Shown here piece by piece: positions 34,104 through 43,660 of a stretch of 64,000 nt of DNA. Origin of the DNA: Pseudomonas sp. ANT_H12B (GTDB taxonomy: Bacteria > Pseudomonadota > Gammaproteobacteria > Pseudomonadales > Pseudomonadaceae); the NCBI RefSeq assembly GCF_008369325.1, contig NZ_VOBI01000022.1, positions 51,263 to 115,262 on the forward strand. Reading direction: 5' to 3'. The position numbers and the translations under genes were made by a program. Position 1 is the stretch's first letter, and each line of letters begins with the position of its first letter. The notes beneath the pieces were generated by a model, which was not told the DNA's origin, searched no databases, and saw nothing but the letters and a program-made list of their open reading frames with translations.

Positions 34104-34412
34104 ATGAAAACCCTGACTGCCCTGTTCACCGCATCCATCATCGCCATGACCGCCAGCATCGCCCACGCCCGCGACCTGGGCCCCGACGAAGCCCTGAGGC
34201 TGCGCGACGCTGGTACCATTGTGTCTTTCGAGAAGCTCAACGCTACCGCTCTGGCCAAACACCCAGGTGCAACCATCACCGAAACCGAGCTGGAAGAAGA
34301 GTACGGCAAGTACATCTACCAGGTGGAATTGCGCGACCCGCAGGGCCTTGAATGGGACCTGGAATTGGACGCTGTCAGCGGGCAGGTTCTTAAGGATCAT
34401 CAGGATACGTAA
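34104..34412 (+). CDS. periplasmic PepSY-domain protein 1
   Basis: 102 residues: signal peptide (LTALFTASIIAMTASIAHA), then one PepSY domain (LGPDEALRLRDAGTIVSFEKLNATALAKHPGATITETELEEEYGKYIYQVEL). PepSY domains bind peptides or inhibit proteases in the cell envelope. The stop shares a base with the next PepSY gene, and the two-component genes follow, so the four form one operon, possibly for an envelope or cationic stress signal. Confidence 0.88.
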   Translation: MKTLTALFTASIIAMTASIAHARDLGPDEALRLRDAGTIVSFEKLNATALAKHPGATITETELEEEYGKYIYQVELRDPQGLEWDLELDAVSGQVLKDHQDT

Positions 34413-34735
34413 TGAAGGTGCTTTCTTTTTCAAACCGGCGCGCCAGCGGTCACCTGCTGCTGGCGCTTCTGGCTTTTTGCTCGGTCGTCATGGCCCGCGA
34501 CCTGGATCAGGATGAGGCCCTGCACCTGCGTCAGCAGGGCGTGATCCTGCCGCTGGAGCAGCTCTTGCAGCAAGCGCTGGACCGCTACCCGGGGGCCAAA
34601 CTGCTGGAAGCCGAGCTTGAAGAAAAACACGACGTCTACATTTATGAAGTCGAGCTACTGACCGCCGAAGGGGTGGTCCGTGAACTGGACCTCGACGCCA
34701 TCACTGGCCAGTTACTGAAAGACAAGGAAGATTGA
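34412..34735 (+). CDS. periplasmic PepSY-domain protein 2
   Basis: 107 residues with a signal peptide (GHLLLALLAFCSVVMA) and a PepSY domain paralogous to the preceding gene (LDQDEALHLRQQGVILPLEQLLQQALDRYPGAKLLEAELEEKHDVYIYEVELL). ATG 34412 overlaps the upstream TAA (TAATG), giving coupled translation. The response regulator begins 3 bases after its stop. Likely a paired duplication. Confidence 0.88.
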   Translation: MKVLSFSNRRASGHLLLALLAFCSVVMARDLDQDEALHLRQQGVILPLEQLLQQALDRYPGAKLLEAELEEKHDVYIYEVELLTAEGVVRELDLDAITGQLLKDKED

Positions 34736-34738
34736 TCG

Positions 34739-35407
34739 ATGCGTTTGCTTCTGGTGGAAGACCATGTGCCGCTGGCCGACGAATTGATGGCCGGCCTCAA
34801 TCGGCAGGGCTACGCCGTGGACTGGCTGGCCGACGGCCGCGATGCGGTGTATCAGGGCAGCAGCGAACCTTATGACCTGATCATCCTCGACCTCGGTCTG
34901 CCGGGGTTGCCAGGGCTCGACGTGCTGACTCAATGGCGTTCCGGTGGCCTGGCCACGCCAGTGCTGATCCTCACCGCTCGCGGTTCCTGGGCCGAACGGA
35001 TCGAAGGTCTCAAGGCCGGTGCCGACGATTACCTGACCAAACCTTTCCATCCGGAAGAGCTGCACTTGCGCGTCCAGGCGCTGTTGCGCCGTTCCCATGG
35101 CCAGGCCAACCAGCCGACGCTCAAGGCTGCCGGGCTGCATCTGGATGAAGGTCGTCAGTGCGTGACTCGTGACGGCGCCGACATTCAGCTCACCGCCGCT
35201 GAATTCCGCCTGTTGCGTTATTTCATGCTGCACCCCGAGCAGATTCTGTCCAAAAGCCACCTTGCCGAACACCTCTATGACGGTGAAACCGAGCGCGATT
35301 CCAACGTGCTTGAAGTCCACGTCAACCACCTGCGGCGCAAACTCGGTCGCAGCGTCATCGAAACCCGTCGCGGCCAGGGTTACCTGTTCGGCGGGCAAGC
35401 CCAGTGA
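34739..35407 (+). CDS. OmpR-family response regulator
   Basis: 222 residues. Receiver domain with acidic pair ED (10-11), phosphoacceptor Asp in LIILDLGLPG, Thr in LILTARG and Lys in DYLTKPFHP. The winged-helix DNA-binding domain covers about 125-220 (LTAAEFRLLRYFMLHPEQILSKSHLAEHLYD, HVNHLRRKLGRSVIETRRGQGYLF). It is next to and overlapped by its kinase gene. Controls probably include the upstream PepSY genes. Confidence 0.94.
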   Translation: MRLLLVEDHVPLADELMAGLNRQGYAVDWLADGRDAVYQGSSEPYDLIILDLGLPGLPGLDVLTQWRSGGLATPVLILTARGSWAERIEGLKAGADDYLTKPFHPEELHLRVQALLRRSHGQANQPTLKAAGLHLDEGRQCVTRDGADIQLTAAEFRLLRYFMLHPEQILSKSHLAEHLYDGETERDSNVLEVHVNHLRRKLGRSVIETRRGQGYLFGGQAQ

Positions 35408-36717
35408 GGTCGATCCAGCGCCGCTTGAGCCTGGGGCTGATCAGCGTGATGGTGATCGTCGGCCTGGTGCTGGCGCAGACCAGCCTGTGGCTGTTCGAAA
35501 TGGGTTTGCAGCGCTACCTCGAAGCCGGGCTGCGCAACGACAGCGAAAACCTACTGGTGGCGCTGGTGCGTGGGCCGCAGGGTTTGCAGCTGGATGAGCG
35601 GCATCTGTCACCGGCTTATCAGCGACCGTTTTCCGGGCACTACTTCCGCATCGATTTTGCCGACAGTCATTGGCGCTCCCGCTCGTTATGGGATCAGGAA
35701 CTGCCGCGTCTCGACCATCCCGGCCTGCACAGCAACTTGCAACTGGGGCCGGAAGGCCAACAATTGCTGGTGCTGCGTTCGGACTATCGACGGCTCGGCC
35801 AATCGATTTCGATCAGCGTGGCCCAGGATTACACCCCGGTGCGCGAGAGCTTCCGGCGTATGCAGCAGGTCGGTCTGGGGCTGGGTTTGGCGGGGCTGCT
35901 GCTGATTCTGCTGTTGCAACGGATCACCGTGCGCCGCGCCTTGCGACCGTTGGAAAAGGCCCGCGAACAGATCGCCCAATTGCAGCAGGGCCAACGCTCG
36001 CAACTCGATGATCAGGTGCCGGTGGAACTGGAACCGCTGGTGGCGCAGATCAACCATTTACTGGCCCACACCGAAGACAGCCTCAAGCGTTCGCGCAACG
36101 CCTTGGGCAACCTCGGTCACGCCATGAAAACCCCGCTGGCGGTGTTGTTGAGCCTGGCCTCAAGCGAGAAACTCGACGCCCATCCCGAATTGCGCAAGGT
36201 GTTCCTGGCGCAGCTTGAGCAAGTGCAGCAACGGCTCAATCGCGAACTCAACCGCGCCCGGTTGTCCGGCGATGCGCTACCGGGCGCGCTGTTTGATTGC
36301 GATGCTGAGTTGCCGGGGTTGCTGGCGACGTTGAACATGATTCATGGCGAACATCTTGAACTCAGCTACCGCGCACCTGCCGGGTTGCAGTTACCGTGGG
36401 ATCGGGAAGACTTGCTGGAACTGCTCGGCAACCTGCTGGACAACGCCTGCAAGTGGGCGGATGCCGAGGTTCGCTTGAGTGTTGTCCAGACAACTGAAGG
36501 TTTTCAGCTAAGCGTGGAAGACGATGGCCCGGGGATACCCGAACACCAGCGCGATCAGGTCTTCAGCCGAGGGACACGGCTTGACGAGCAGACGGATGGG
36601 CATGGGTTGGGCTTGGGCATCGTGCGCGATATTGTCGACACCTGGGGTGGGGTGTTGCGGTTGGAAGAGAGCGAGTGGGGTGGGTTGAAGGTTGTCATCG
36701 AACTTCCCAAACGCTGA
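35404..36717 (+). CDS. two-component sensor histidine kinase
   Basis: 437 residues from GTG 35404, overlapping the regulator by four bases. TM1 about 9-31, a periplasmic sensor of about 120 residues, TM2 about 155-178, HAMP (VRRALRPLEKAREQIAQL), an unusual H-box NLGHAMKTPLAVLLSLAS, N-box LLGNLLDNACKWAD, then DDGPGIP and GLGLGIVRDIV. The H-box with GHAMKTPLAV resembles PhoQ-type kinases. It senses an envelope signal; PepSY partners may modulate it. Confidence 0.94.
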   Translation: MRSIQRRLSLGLISVMVIVGLVLAQTSLWLFEMGLQRYLEAGLRNDSENLLVALVRGPQGLQLDERHLSPAYQRPFSGHYFRIDFADSHWRSRSLWDQELPRLDHPGLHSNLQLGPEGQQLLVLRSDYRRLGQSISISVAQDYTPVRESFRRMQQVGLGLGLAGLLLILLLQRITVRRALRPLEKAREQIAQLQQGQRSQLDDQVPVELEPLVAQINHLLAHTEDSLKRSRNALGNLGHAMKTPLAVLLSLASSEKLDAHPELRKVFLAQLEQVQQRLNRELNRARLSGDALPGALFDCDAELPGLLATLNMIHGEHLELSYRAPAGLQLPWDREDLLELLGNLLDNACKWADAEVRLSVVQTTEGFQLSVEDDGPGIPEHQRDQVFSRGTRLDEQTDGHGLGLGIVRDIVDTWGGVLRLEESEWGGLKVVIELPKR

Positions 36718-36724
36718 GCTCAAT

Positions 36725-36856
36725 GATCATTCCCACGCTCTGCGTGGGAATGCCGCCAGGGACGCTCCGCGTTCCGCTTCGGGATGTGACGCAGAGCGTC
36801 ACGGGATGCATTCCCACGCGGAGCGTGGGAACGATCAGTCGTAGAGCGTGGGAACC
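36725..36856. repeat. long imperfect palindrome (second repeat class)
   Basis: GATCATTCCCACGCTCTGCG (36725) to its complement ending GGAACGATC (36836), with an inner GACGCTCCGCG/GACGCAGAGCGTC dyad, then a partial extra copy GTAGAGCGTGGGAACCATCA. Same family as 31238-31347. It fills the convergent gap between the kinase and chemoreceptor genes. Confidence 0.88.
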
Positions 36857-36861
36857 ATCAT

Positions 36862-39009
36862 TTACACGCGAAACTGATCCATCAAGCTCTGCTGCTGATT
36901 CGCCAGGCTATTGAGCGACTGACTCACCTGCGCCGATTCATTGGCCTGGCCCGACAGCGACTCAGTCACATCCCGAATCGTCGCGACGTTGTTGTTGATC
37001 TCCTCAGCCACGGCGCTTTGCTCTTCCGCCGCACTGGCAATCTGCAGGTTCATGTCGCTGATCACCGTCACCGCGTCGCCAATCTGGCGTAGCGCAGTCA
37101 CCGCCTGGCTGACCTGCTCGACGCTACCCTGAGCCTGACGATGGCTGTTGTTCATCGAACCCACCACCTCCTGAGTGCCACTCTGCAACTGCTCGATCAC
37201 CAGGCGGGTTTCTTCGACAGACTCCTGGGTCCGGCGCGCCAGATTGCGCACTTCATCCGCCACCACGGCAAAACCACGACCGGCTTCACCGGCACGCGCA
37301 GCCTCGATTGCGGCGTTCAGCGCCAGCAGGTTGGTCTGTTCGGCAATGGCACGGATCACTTCCAGCACCGAACCGATTTTCTCGCTGTTGGCCGCCAGAC
37401 CTTCGACTTGAACCATTGCTGCGCTCATGTCGGCGGCGAGGTTGCCGATGCTGGTGGTGGTGCGGTCGATCACGGTCAGACCCTGACGGGTCGCCTGATC
37501 CGCATCCCGCGCCGCTTGTGCCGCTTGCGCTGCGCTGCGGGCGACGTCTTGCGCGGTGGCACTCATTTGGTGGGACGCGGTGGCGACCTGATCGACCTGA
37601 CGGTATTGCTGTTCCATGCCGGCGCTGGTCTGCGTGGCGATGGCGGACGACTGGTCCGCCGTGCTGCGGGCGTCCTGCACCGAGCGTTTGACCTCGGCGA
37701 TGATCGGTTGCAGCTTGTCGAGGAAACGGTTGAACCAGCCCGCCAACTGGCCCAGTTCATCCTGCTTGTCGTAGGCCAGACGGCGGGTCAGATCGCCTTC
37801 GCCGCTGGCAATGTCTTCCAGCATGTGGGCCACGCCGAGGATCGGCCTGGTCACGCTTCGAGCCATCAGCCACACCAGCAACAGGCCAATCAAGGCGGCC
37901 AGCACACCCAGGCCGAGTTCGACCAGGGTGCCGGCGGTGTTGCTTTCATCCAGTTGTTTTTTCAGTGCCTCGGCAGGGCCGACCAGAACTTTCTCCGGCA
38001 CGTCGAGCAACACGCCCCATGGCTTGCCGTCGGGAATCGGCTGGAACGGTGACAGCACTTTCAACTGCTGGTTGCTGCGCAGGCTTTCGGTTTTGGCATT
38101 GGAGGCGAGCATGCGAATCAGCTCGGCCCCGTTGGTCTTGTCCACTGCGTCCAGACGCTGGCTGAGTTTGCTGGCGTCCGGGCTGTAGCCGGCCAGCAAA
38201 CCGACCGGGCTGATGATGCTGACGCTGGTCTGGCCGTCATAAAGTTTTTTACTGGCGCCCTGACTCATTGCCTGCAGGCTGTTGAGGTTGATGTCCACCG
38301 ACAGCGAAGCAATGACCTTGCCGTTGACCATCAACGGGAAAACGATGCTGGTCATCAGCACGTTCTGGCCATCAATCACATAAAAGTACGGTTCGATCAC
38401 GCACGGCTTGAGCGTGGTACGCGGGCAGGTGAACCAGGCGTTGGCCGCCTCGCCGCTGGGGCCGGTGCTGGTGTCGGCCATATCGCTTTCGGGCAGTGGC
38501 ATGGAGGTCAACTGGCCTGGGGTCGGTTGCGACCAGTACAAGGCAAAGCGGCCCTTGTCATTGCTGCCGACTTCGCTCTGGCCGGCGAACAGTTCGTCCT
38601 TGCCGTCCAGCGCATTGGCTTCGAACACCAGGGACAGGCCGAGCAGGTCCGGGTTGGCTTGCAGGGCCGACTTGACCTGATGGGTCAGGTCTTCACGCAG
38701 GTCGAAGGCATCGAGAAAGCGCTTCTCGGCCTGGTCGCGCAGGAACAACACCTGACGCGAAATGCCATGGCCGTATTGATAGGCGTCCATGAACTGCTGG
38801 CGAATCACCAGCGCCTGGTTTTCACCTTGGGATTCGATCCGGGCCTGGGCCGCTTCAGTGAGCATCTCCATGCTCGAGGCTTTCACCATCTCGGAGCTGT
38901 GCTCCATGCGATAAAGCGAAAGACCCACCAGCAGGGTCACGATGCCAGCGAGGCAGAGCCCGGCCAGCAGGGTGATTTTCCATTGAATGGAAAGTTGTCT
39001 GAGCGACAT
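36862..39009 (-). CDS. methyl-accepting chemotaxis protein with dCache ligand domain
   Basis: 715 residues. TM1 about 12-32, a large periplasmic region of about 330 residues (MKASSMEMLTEAAQARIESQG..., SIVFPLMVNGKVIASLSVDINL, PIPDGKPWGVLLDVPEKV) typical of a double-Cache domain, TM2 about 365-385, HAMP, and the cytoplasmic signalling hairpin with IRAIAEQTNLLALNAAIEAARAGEAGRGFAVVADEVRNLA. Binds a small molecule outside and directs CheA. The ligand is not readable from sequence. Monocistronic. Confidence 0.93.
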   Translation of the reverse strand: MSLRQLSIQWKITLLAGLCLAGIVTLLVGLSLYRMEHSSEMVKASSMEMLTEAAQARIESQGENQALVIRQQFMDAYQYGHGISRQVLFLRDQAEKRFLDAFDLREDLTHQVKSALQANPDLLGLSLVFEANALDGKDELFAGQSEVGSNDKGRFALYWSQPTPGQLTSMPLPESDMADTSTGPSGEAANAWFTCPRTTLKPCVIEPYFYVIDGQNVLMTSIVFPLMVNGKVIASLSVDINLNSLQAMSQGASKKLYDGQTSVSIISPVGLLAGYSPDASKLSQRLDAVDKTNGAELIRMLASNAKTESLRSNQQLKVLSPFQPIPDGKPWGVLLDVPEKVLVGPAEALKKQLDESNTAGTLVELGLGVLAALIGLLLVWLMARSVTRPILGVAHMLEDIASGEGDLTRRLAYDKQDELGQLAGWFNRFLDKLQPIIAEVKRSVQDARSTADQSSAIATQTSAGMEQQYRQVDQVATASHQMSATAQDVARSAAQAAQAARDADQATRQGLTVIDRTTTSIGNLAADMSAAMVQVEGLAANSEKIGSVLEVIRAIAEQTNLLALNAAIEAARAGEAGRGFAVVADEVRNLARRTQESVEETRLVIEQLQSGTQEVVGSMNNSHRQAQGSVEQVSQAVTALRQIGDAVTVISDMNLQIASAAEEQSAVAEEINNNVATIRDVTESLSGQANESAQVSQSLNSLANQQQSLMDQFRV

Positions 39010-39110
39010 GGAGACGTCCTTTATTCAATAAATATCTGAGACTCAGCACTGTAACGGCCGTGATAGGGCTTTCTTTATCCATCTGAACAAATAAGAAATC
39101 ACACAAAACC

Positions 39111-39242
39111 TGTAGCAGCTGGCGCAGCCTGCGTTCGGCTGCGCAGCAGTCGTAAACCTGTGCTTGCGGTGCGTCTGGAACACAATGGCGCCTGAATTCA
39201 CGAGTGCTGCGCAGCCGAACGCAGCCTTCGGCAGCGGCTACA
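39111..39242. repeat. third-class inverted repeat
   Basis: TGTAGCAGCTGGCGCAGCCT at 39111 with its imperfect complement ending GGCAGCGGCTACA (39242) around a 50-base spacer. Different sequence from the REP copies above. It lies in the gap between divergent MCP and antiporter genes. Confidence 0.85.
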
Positions 39243-39377
39243 AGAGGCCGGGTTGGCTTTGACAAGGCGGCAACGGTCCGGCACAGTGCGCGCCCTCTAA
39301 TAAAACCCATTCCTTAATCCGCTGGCGGCTCTTCGCAGACTGCCGGTCGAACTCATTCCGTTTGCCTTGAGGTAACG

Positions 39378-40697
39378 ATGATTAATGCTGTAATTGCCGC
39401 GGTCGGCATCATGCTGATACTCAGCCTGTCCCGCGTACACGTGGTGATCGCGCTGATCGTGGGCGCGTTGGTGGGTGGCTTGACCGGTGGCCTGGGCATC
39501 GATGCAACACTCAAAGCCTTCAACAGCGGCCTCGGTGGCGGGGCGACGGTGGCGTTGTCCTACGCCTTGCTCGGCGCGTTTGCGGTGGCGATCGCAAAGT
39601 CCGGTCTGGCGCATGCCCTGGCCGACAAAACCCTGGCGATGGTCGACCGCCAGCACGCCAGTGGTGGTAGTCAGGTCAAATGGCTGCTGATCGGTTTGCT
39701 GTGGGTGGTGGCCATCGCTTCGCAGAACATTCTGCCGATACATATCGCCTTTATTCCGTTGCTTGTGCCGCCGCTTTTATACGTGCTGACCAAGCTGCAA
39801 CTGGATCGCCGTTTGATTGCCTGTGTCATGACGTTCGGTTTGATCACGCCGTACATGTTCCTGCCCGTGGGCTTCGGCAACATCTTTCTCAATGAAATCC
39901 TGTTGGCCAACGTCGCCCGCAGTGGCGTGGACATCAGTGGCATCAACGTTACCCATGCTATGGGGATTCCGGCATTGGGCATGGTCTTCGGTCTTGCGGT
40001 CGCGTTTATCAGCTACCGCAAAAAACGCGTCTACGATCTGGAAAAGATCGAGCGAGTCGAACAGGTCGCGGTGCAGTACAACCCGCTGAGCCTGATGGTC
40101 GCCGGCCTGGCCATCGCGGCGGCGTTTATCATTCAGCTGTTGCTGGATTCGATGATCATCGGCGCGCTGGTGGGCTTTTTGATCTTCTCGGTGTCGGGCA
40201 TCGTCAAATGGCGCGATACCGATGACCTGTTCACCGAAGGCATGAAGATGATGGCGATGATCGGCTTCATCATGATCGCCGCGTCCGGATTTGGCGAAGT
40301 GATCAAAGCCACCGGGCAAGTGCAAACCTTGGTCGAAACCTCGGCTTCGTGGATCGGCCATAGTAAAGCTGTTGGCGCATTGCTGATGTTACTGGTGGGC
40401 TTGTTGGTGACCATGGGCATTGGCTCGTCGTTTTCCACCGTGCCGATCCTGGCGGTGATTTTCGTGCCGCTGTGCGTGCAACTGGGTTTCAGCCCGCTGG
40501 CGATCGTCAGCATCGTCGGGACTGCCGGCGCGCTGGGGGACGCCGGTTCGCCCGCCTCGGACTCGACCCTGGGCCCGACCTCCGGTCTGAACATCGATGG
40601 CCAGCATCACCACATCTGGGACACCGTGGTCCCGACCTTCCTGCACTACAACCTGCCGTTGCTGGCGTTTGGCTGGGTGGCGGCAATGGTCCTCTAA
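39378..40697 (+). CDS. Na+/H+ antiporter family protein (NhaC / YuiF type)
   Basis: 439 residues with about 11-12 helices: INAVIAAVGIMLILSLSRVHVVIALIVGALVGGL and the conserved SQNILPIHIAFIPLLVPPLL, GDAGSPASDSTLGPTSGLNIDGQHHHIW. This matches the NhaC-like family that includes the Bacillus histidine permease-like YuiF/HisP. It may exchange sodium for protons or carry an amino acid. AGGTAACG stands before ATG 39378. Monocistronic, followed by a REP pair. Confidence 0.87.
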   Translation: MINAVIAAVGIMLILSLSRVHVVIALIVGALVGGLTGGLGIDATLKAFNSGLGGGATVALSYALLGAFAVAIAKSGLAHALADKTLAMVDRQHASGGSQVKWLLIGLLWVVAIASQNILPIHIAFIPLLVPPLLYVLTKLQLDRRLIACVMTFGLITPYMFLPVGFGNIFLNEILLANVARSGVDISGINVTHAMGIPALGMVFGLAVAFISYRKKRVYDLEKIERVEQVAVQYNPLSLMVAGLAIAAAFIIQLLLDSMIIGALVGFLIFSVSGIVKWRDTDDLFTEGMKMMAMIGFIMIAASGFGEVIKATGQVQTLVETSASWIGHSKAVGALLMLLVGLLVTMGIGSSFSTVPILAVIFVPLCVQLGFSPLAIVSIVGTAGALGDAGSPASDSTLGPTSGLNIDGQHHHIWDTVVPTFLHYNLPLLAFGWVAAMVL

Positions 40698-40709
40698 ACA
40701 CATTTCCCT

Positions 40710-40800
40710 TGTGGGAGCGTGGCTTGCCCGCGATGAACGATTACGCGGTGTGCCTGATAAACCGCGGCGCCTTAATCGCGGGCAAGCCACGCTCCCACAA
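40710..40800. repeat. REP-type inverted repeat pair (variant)
   Basis: TTGTGGGAGCGTGGCTTGCC and its complement, about 90 bases overall; a variant with CGTGGCTTGCCCGCG instead of the usual CGAGCCTGCTCGCG. Confidence 0.9.
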
Positions 40801-40877
40801 TGATCGCGTTCAACTTTTGCCTTGGCGTGCCGTTAAAGCCTTTAACCACGCCAATAAAATCAAAAGAGTGAACCGTC

Positions 40878-42560
40878 ATGCGCATGAGCCTGAAGGCTAA
40901 AGTCCTGTCCCTTGCCGTCCTCCCGGTGCTGCTCTTTGCGCTGGTCATCAGCCTGACCACGTTGTTCATTCTGCAGGAACAGGCCCGCAAGGAAGTCGAG
41001 GAAACTCGCCAGCGCCTGCTCAGCGATGCCAAGGCAACGCTGCAAAGCTACGTCGCCGTGGCCATGACCACGATCAAACCGCTCTACGACGCGGCAGCCC
41101 CCGGTGATGACGCAGCGCGGGCGCAAGTGGTCAAGTTGCTGTCGAGCATCACTTACGGCAAGGACGGCTACTTCTTCGGCTACGACTCCAACACCGTGCG
41201 CCTGTTCAAGGCCAACAGCCCCGAAGGCGTGGGCCAGAGCTTCAAGGACAATCGCGATCCGAACGGTGTTTACGTCAACCGTGACCTGGTAAAAGTCGCC
41301 AAGGACGGCACTCACTATCTCCAATACAGTTCGCCATTGCCCGGCAACAACCAGGTGCTGGTGCCCAAACTCGGCTACACCGAATACTTGCCGAAGTGGG
41401 ACATGGCGGTCGGCACCTCGGTCAACCTCGACGGCATCGAAGCTCAGGTAGCGGTGGTTGAAGCCAAGGTTCAGGAACGCATGCAAGGCGTGGTGCTGAG
41501 CATCGTCGGGATTGCCGCCGTGTTGCTGTTGGTCATCGCCGCCGCCGGGATGCTGTTGGCCAACACTATCCTGCGTCCGCTGAACCTGATGAAAGCCAAC
41601 CTCGACGACATCGCCGCGGGCGAAGGCGACCTCACTCGTCGCCTGAGCATCACCAGCCAGGATGAGCTCGGCGAACTGGCCGGTTCGTTCAACCGCTTCG
41701 TCGACAAGATCCACGGCCTGGTGCGCCAGATCACCGAAATGACCTCGCAACTGACCGGGCTGGTGAATCAGGTTTCCGATCAGGCCCAGCGTTCGGATCA
41801 GGCCATGGAGCGTCAGCGTCACGAGACCGATCAGGTGGCCACGGCGATCAATGAAATGTCGGCGGCAGCCCAGGAAGTGGCGAAGAGCGCGCAAAACGCT
41901 GCCGTTGCCGCTCAGCAGACCGACGAAGAAGGCCAGGCTGCCAAGCGTGTGGTGGCCGGCAGCATTGTGAAGATTCATGCACTGGTGAACGACATCCGCA
42001 GCAGCGGCGTGTCCCTCGACAGCCTGCAAAAAGACGTGTCGTCGATTGTCAGTGTGCTCGGGGTGATCCGCTCGATTGCCGAGCAGACCAACCTCCTGGC
42101 GCTCAACGCAGCCATCGAAGCCGCCCGCGCCGGTGAGGCTGGTCGTGGTTTTGCGGTGGTAGCTGACGAGGTGCGGGCGCTGGCCAGTCGCACGCAAATC
42201 AGCACTCAGGAAATCCAGGGCATGATCGACCGCTTGCAGGCCGGCACTCAGTCGGCGGTGGAAGCCATGCGCCGTTCCAGCGAGGCCGGTGACGGTACTT
42301 CCGCTCAGGCCAACGAGGCTGGCGCATCGCTGGACACCATGGCCCAGTTGATTGGCACCATCAATTCGATGAACGCCCAGATTGCCAGTGCCGCCGAAGA
42401 ACAGACCGCCGTGGCTGAGGAGATCAACCGCAGCGTGCATCAGATCGCCGTGGCGGTGGACAGCGTCGCCGACGAAACCCAACTCGGCGCCCAGACTTCT
42501 CGTAGCCTGGCCGATCTCGGTCAGCGCCTGGGCAGTCTGGTCGGGCAGTTCCGAATCTGA
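40878..42560 (+). CDS. methyl-accepting chemotaxis protein with sCache_2 ligand domain
   Basis: 560 residues. TM1 about 8-30, a single-Cache periplasmic domain (AAPGDDAARAQVVKLLSSITYGKDGYFFGYDSNTVRLFK..., DLVKVAKDGTHYLQYSS...EYLPKWDMAVGTSVNLD), TM2 about 195-225, HAMP, and the signalling hairpin with IRSIAEQTNLLALNAAIEAARAGEAGRGFAVVADEVRALA. GYFFGYDSN is typical of sCache_2 receptors, several of which sense organic acids. Starts at ATG 40878 or 40884. Converges with a LysR gene. Confidence 0.93.
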   Translation: MRMSLKAKVLSLAVLPVLLFALVISLTTLFILQEQARKEVEETRQRLLSDAKATLQSYVAVAMTTIKPLYDAAAPGDDAARAQVVKLLSSITYGKDGYFFGYDSNTVRLFKANSPEGVGQSFKDNRDPNGVYVNRDLVKVAKDGTHYLQYSSPLPGNNQVLVPKLGYTEYLPKWDMAVGTSVNLDGIEAQVAVVEAKVQERMQGVVLSIVGIAAVLLLVIAAAGMLLANTILRPLNLMKANLDDIAAGEGDLTRRLSITSQDELGELAGSFNRFVDKIHGLVRQITEMTSQLTGLVNQVSDQAQRSDQAMERQRHETDQVATAINEMSAAAQEVAKSAQNAAVAAQQTDEEGQAAKRVVAGSIVKIHALVNDIRSSGVSLDSLQKDVSSIVSVLGVIRSIAEQTNLLALNAAIEAARAGEAGRGFAVVADEVRALASRTQISTQEIQGMIDRLQAGTQSAVEAMRRSSEAGDGTSAQANEAGASLDTMAQLIGTINSMNAQIASAAEEQTAVAEEINRSVHQIAVAVDSVADETQLGAQTSRSLADLGQRLGSLVGQFRI

Positions 42561-42606
42561 AATACAGGCACGGAACCTGTGGGAGCGGGATTGTGGTGTT
42601 CAATCC

Positions 42607-43548
42607 TTAGCTCAAAGGCCTGTCCCAATACGGCACCGGTCCAAAGCATTCGACATAAAAATCAATCACCGTCCTGACCTTCACCGACAAGCGTCGGCTG
42701 CCGGGCCAGAGCACGGTGATTTGCTGCGGTTCGAGGCTGTTGGACACCTGATACTCCCCAAGCACCGGCACCAGCGTCCCCTCGCGTACCGCCTCGCCAA
42801 TCAGCCACGACGGAAACATCACCAGCCCCAGGCCTTGTTCGGCGGCCTGGGTCAGGGTGTCGGCGTGGTTGCCGGTGATCGGCCCCTTCACCGCGTAGGG
42901 CGTCCAGTCCTGCTGATTCTTGCGAAAAAACCAGCGCTGCTGGCCGGTCACGCCTTTGTAGGCCAGGCATTGGTGCGCGGCGAGGTCTTTGGGATGTTGC
43001 GGGGTGCCGTGACGTTCCAGATAAGCCGGGCTGGCAGCCACTTGAAAACGATGGGGCGCCAGAATCCGCGCCTGCATGCTCGAATCGTGCAATGGGCCGA
43101 TGCGAAACAGCAGGTCGGCGCCTTCCTGTAACGGATCGACGTAGCTGTCGGTCTGCTGGATATCGAGTTGCAGCTTCGGGTAGCGCTCGCAGAGTTGCCC
43201 CAGCCATGGCGTCAAGTGCCGTTGGCCAAACACCACCGGCGCGTTGATCCGCACCAGCCCGCTGGGTTTGCTTTGTTGTTCCTGCAACGCCTGTTCGGCT
43301 TCTTCCAGTTGCACCAGGACCAGTCTGGCGTGATGCCCGAGCATCCGCCCGGCTTCGGTGGGCGAGACGGCGCGGGTATGACGGTAGAGCAATTGCTGAC
43401 CCAAGGCCTGCTCCATCAACTGGATTTGCCGGGAAATCGAAGAGGGCGCCAGGCCTTCCCTACGCGCGACTTCGGAAAAACTGCCGTGATCGAGAACGGC
43501 GACAAACAGTCGAAGTGCTTTGAATCCCAGTTCATTGAGGCCGTGCAT
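42607..43548 (-). CDS. LysR-family transcriptional regulator
   Basis: 313 residues from ATG 43548. N-terminal winged helix (LFVAVLDHGSFSEVARREGLAPSSISRQIQLMEQALGQQLLYRHTRAVSPTEAGR) and a periplasmic-binding-like effector domain (VRINAPVVFGQRHLTPWLGQLCERYPKLQLDI). The divergent gene pair of YdcZ-like membrane proteins begins 112 bases away, the usual layout for a regulator and its target. The effector is unknown. Confidence 0.92.
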   Translation of the reverse strand: MHGLNELGFKALRLFVAVLDHGSFSEVARREGLAPSSISRQIQLMEQALGQQLLYRHTRAVSPTEAGRMLGHHARLVLVQLEEAEQALQEQQSKPSGLVRINAPVVFGQRHLTPWLGQLCERYPKLQLDIQQTDSYVDPLQEGADLLFRIGPLHDSSMQARILAPHRFQVAASPAYLERHGTPQHPKDLAAHQCLAYKGVTGQQRWFFRKNQQDWTPYAVKGPITGNHADTLTQAAEQGLGLVMFPSWLIGEAVREGTLVPVLGEYQVSNSLEPQQITVLWPGSRRLSVKVRTVIDFYVECFGPVPYWDRPLS

Positions 43549-43660
43549 GGCGAATCCTGCTGTGCGCGTTGCGCAAAAGTGTTGTCCGGATGCTCCCATT
43601 TATCGCAAAGGAGCACCAGCCGATAATGCGCACCATTGTTTCTATTGGCAGGTTTTACTT

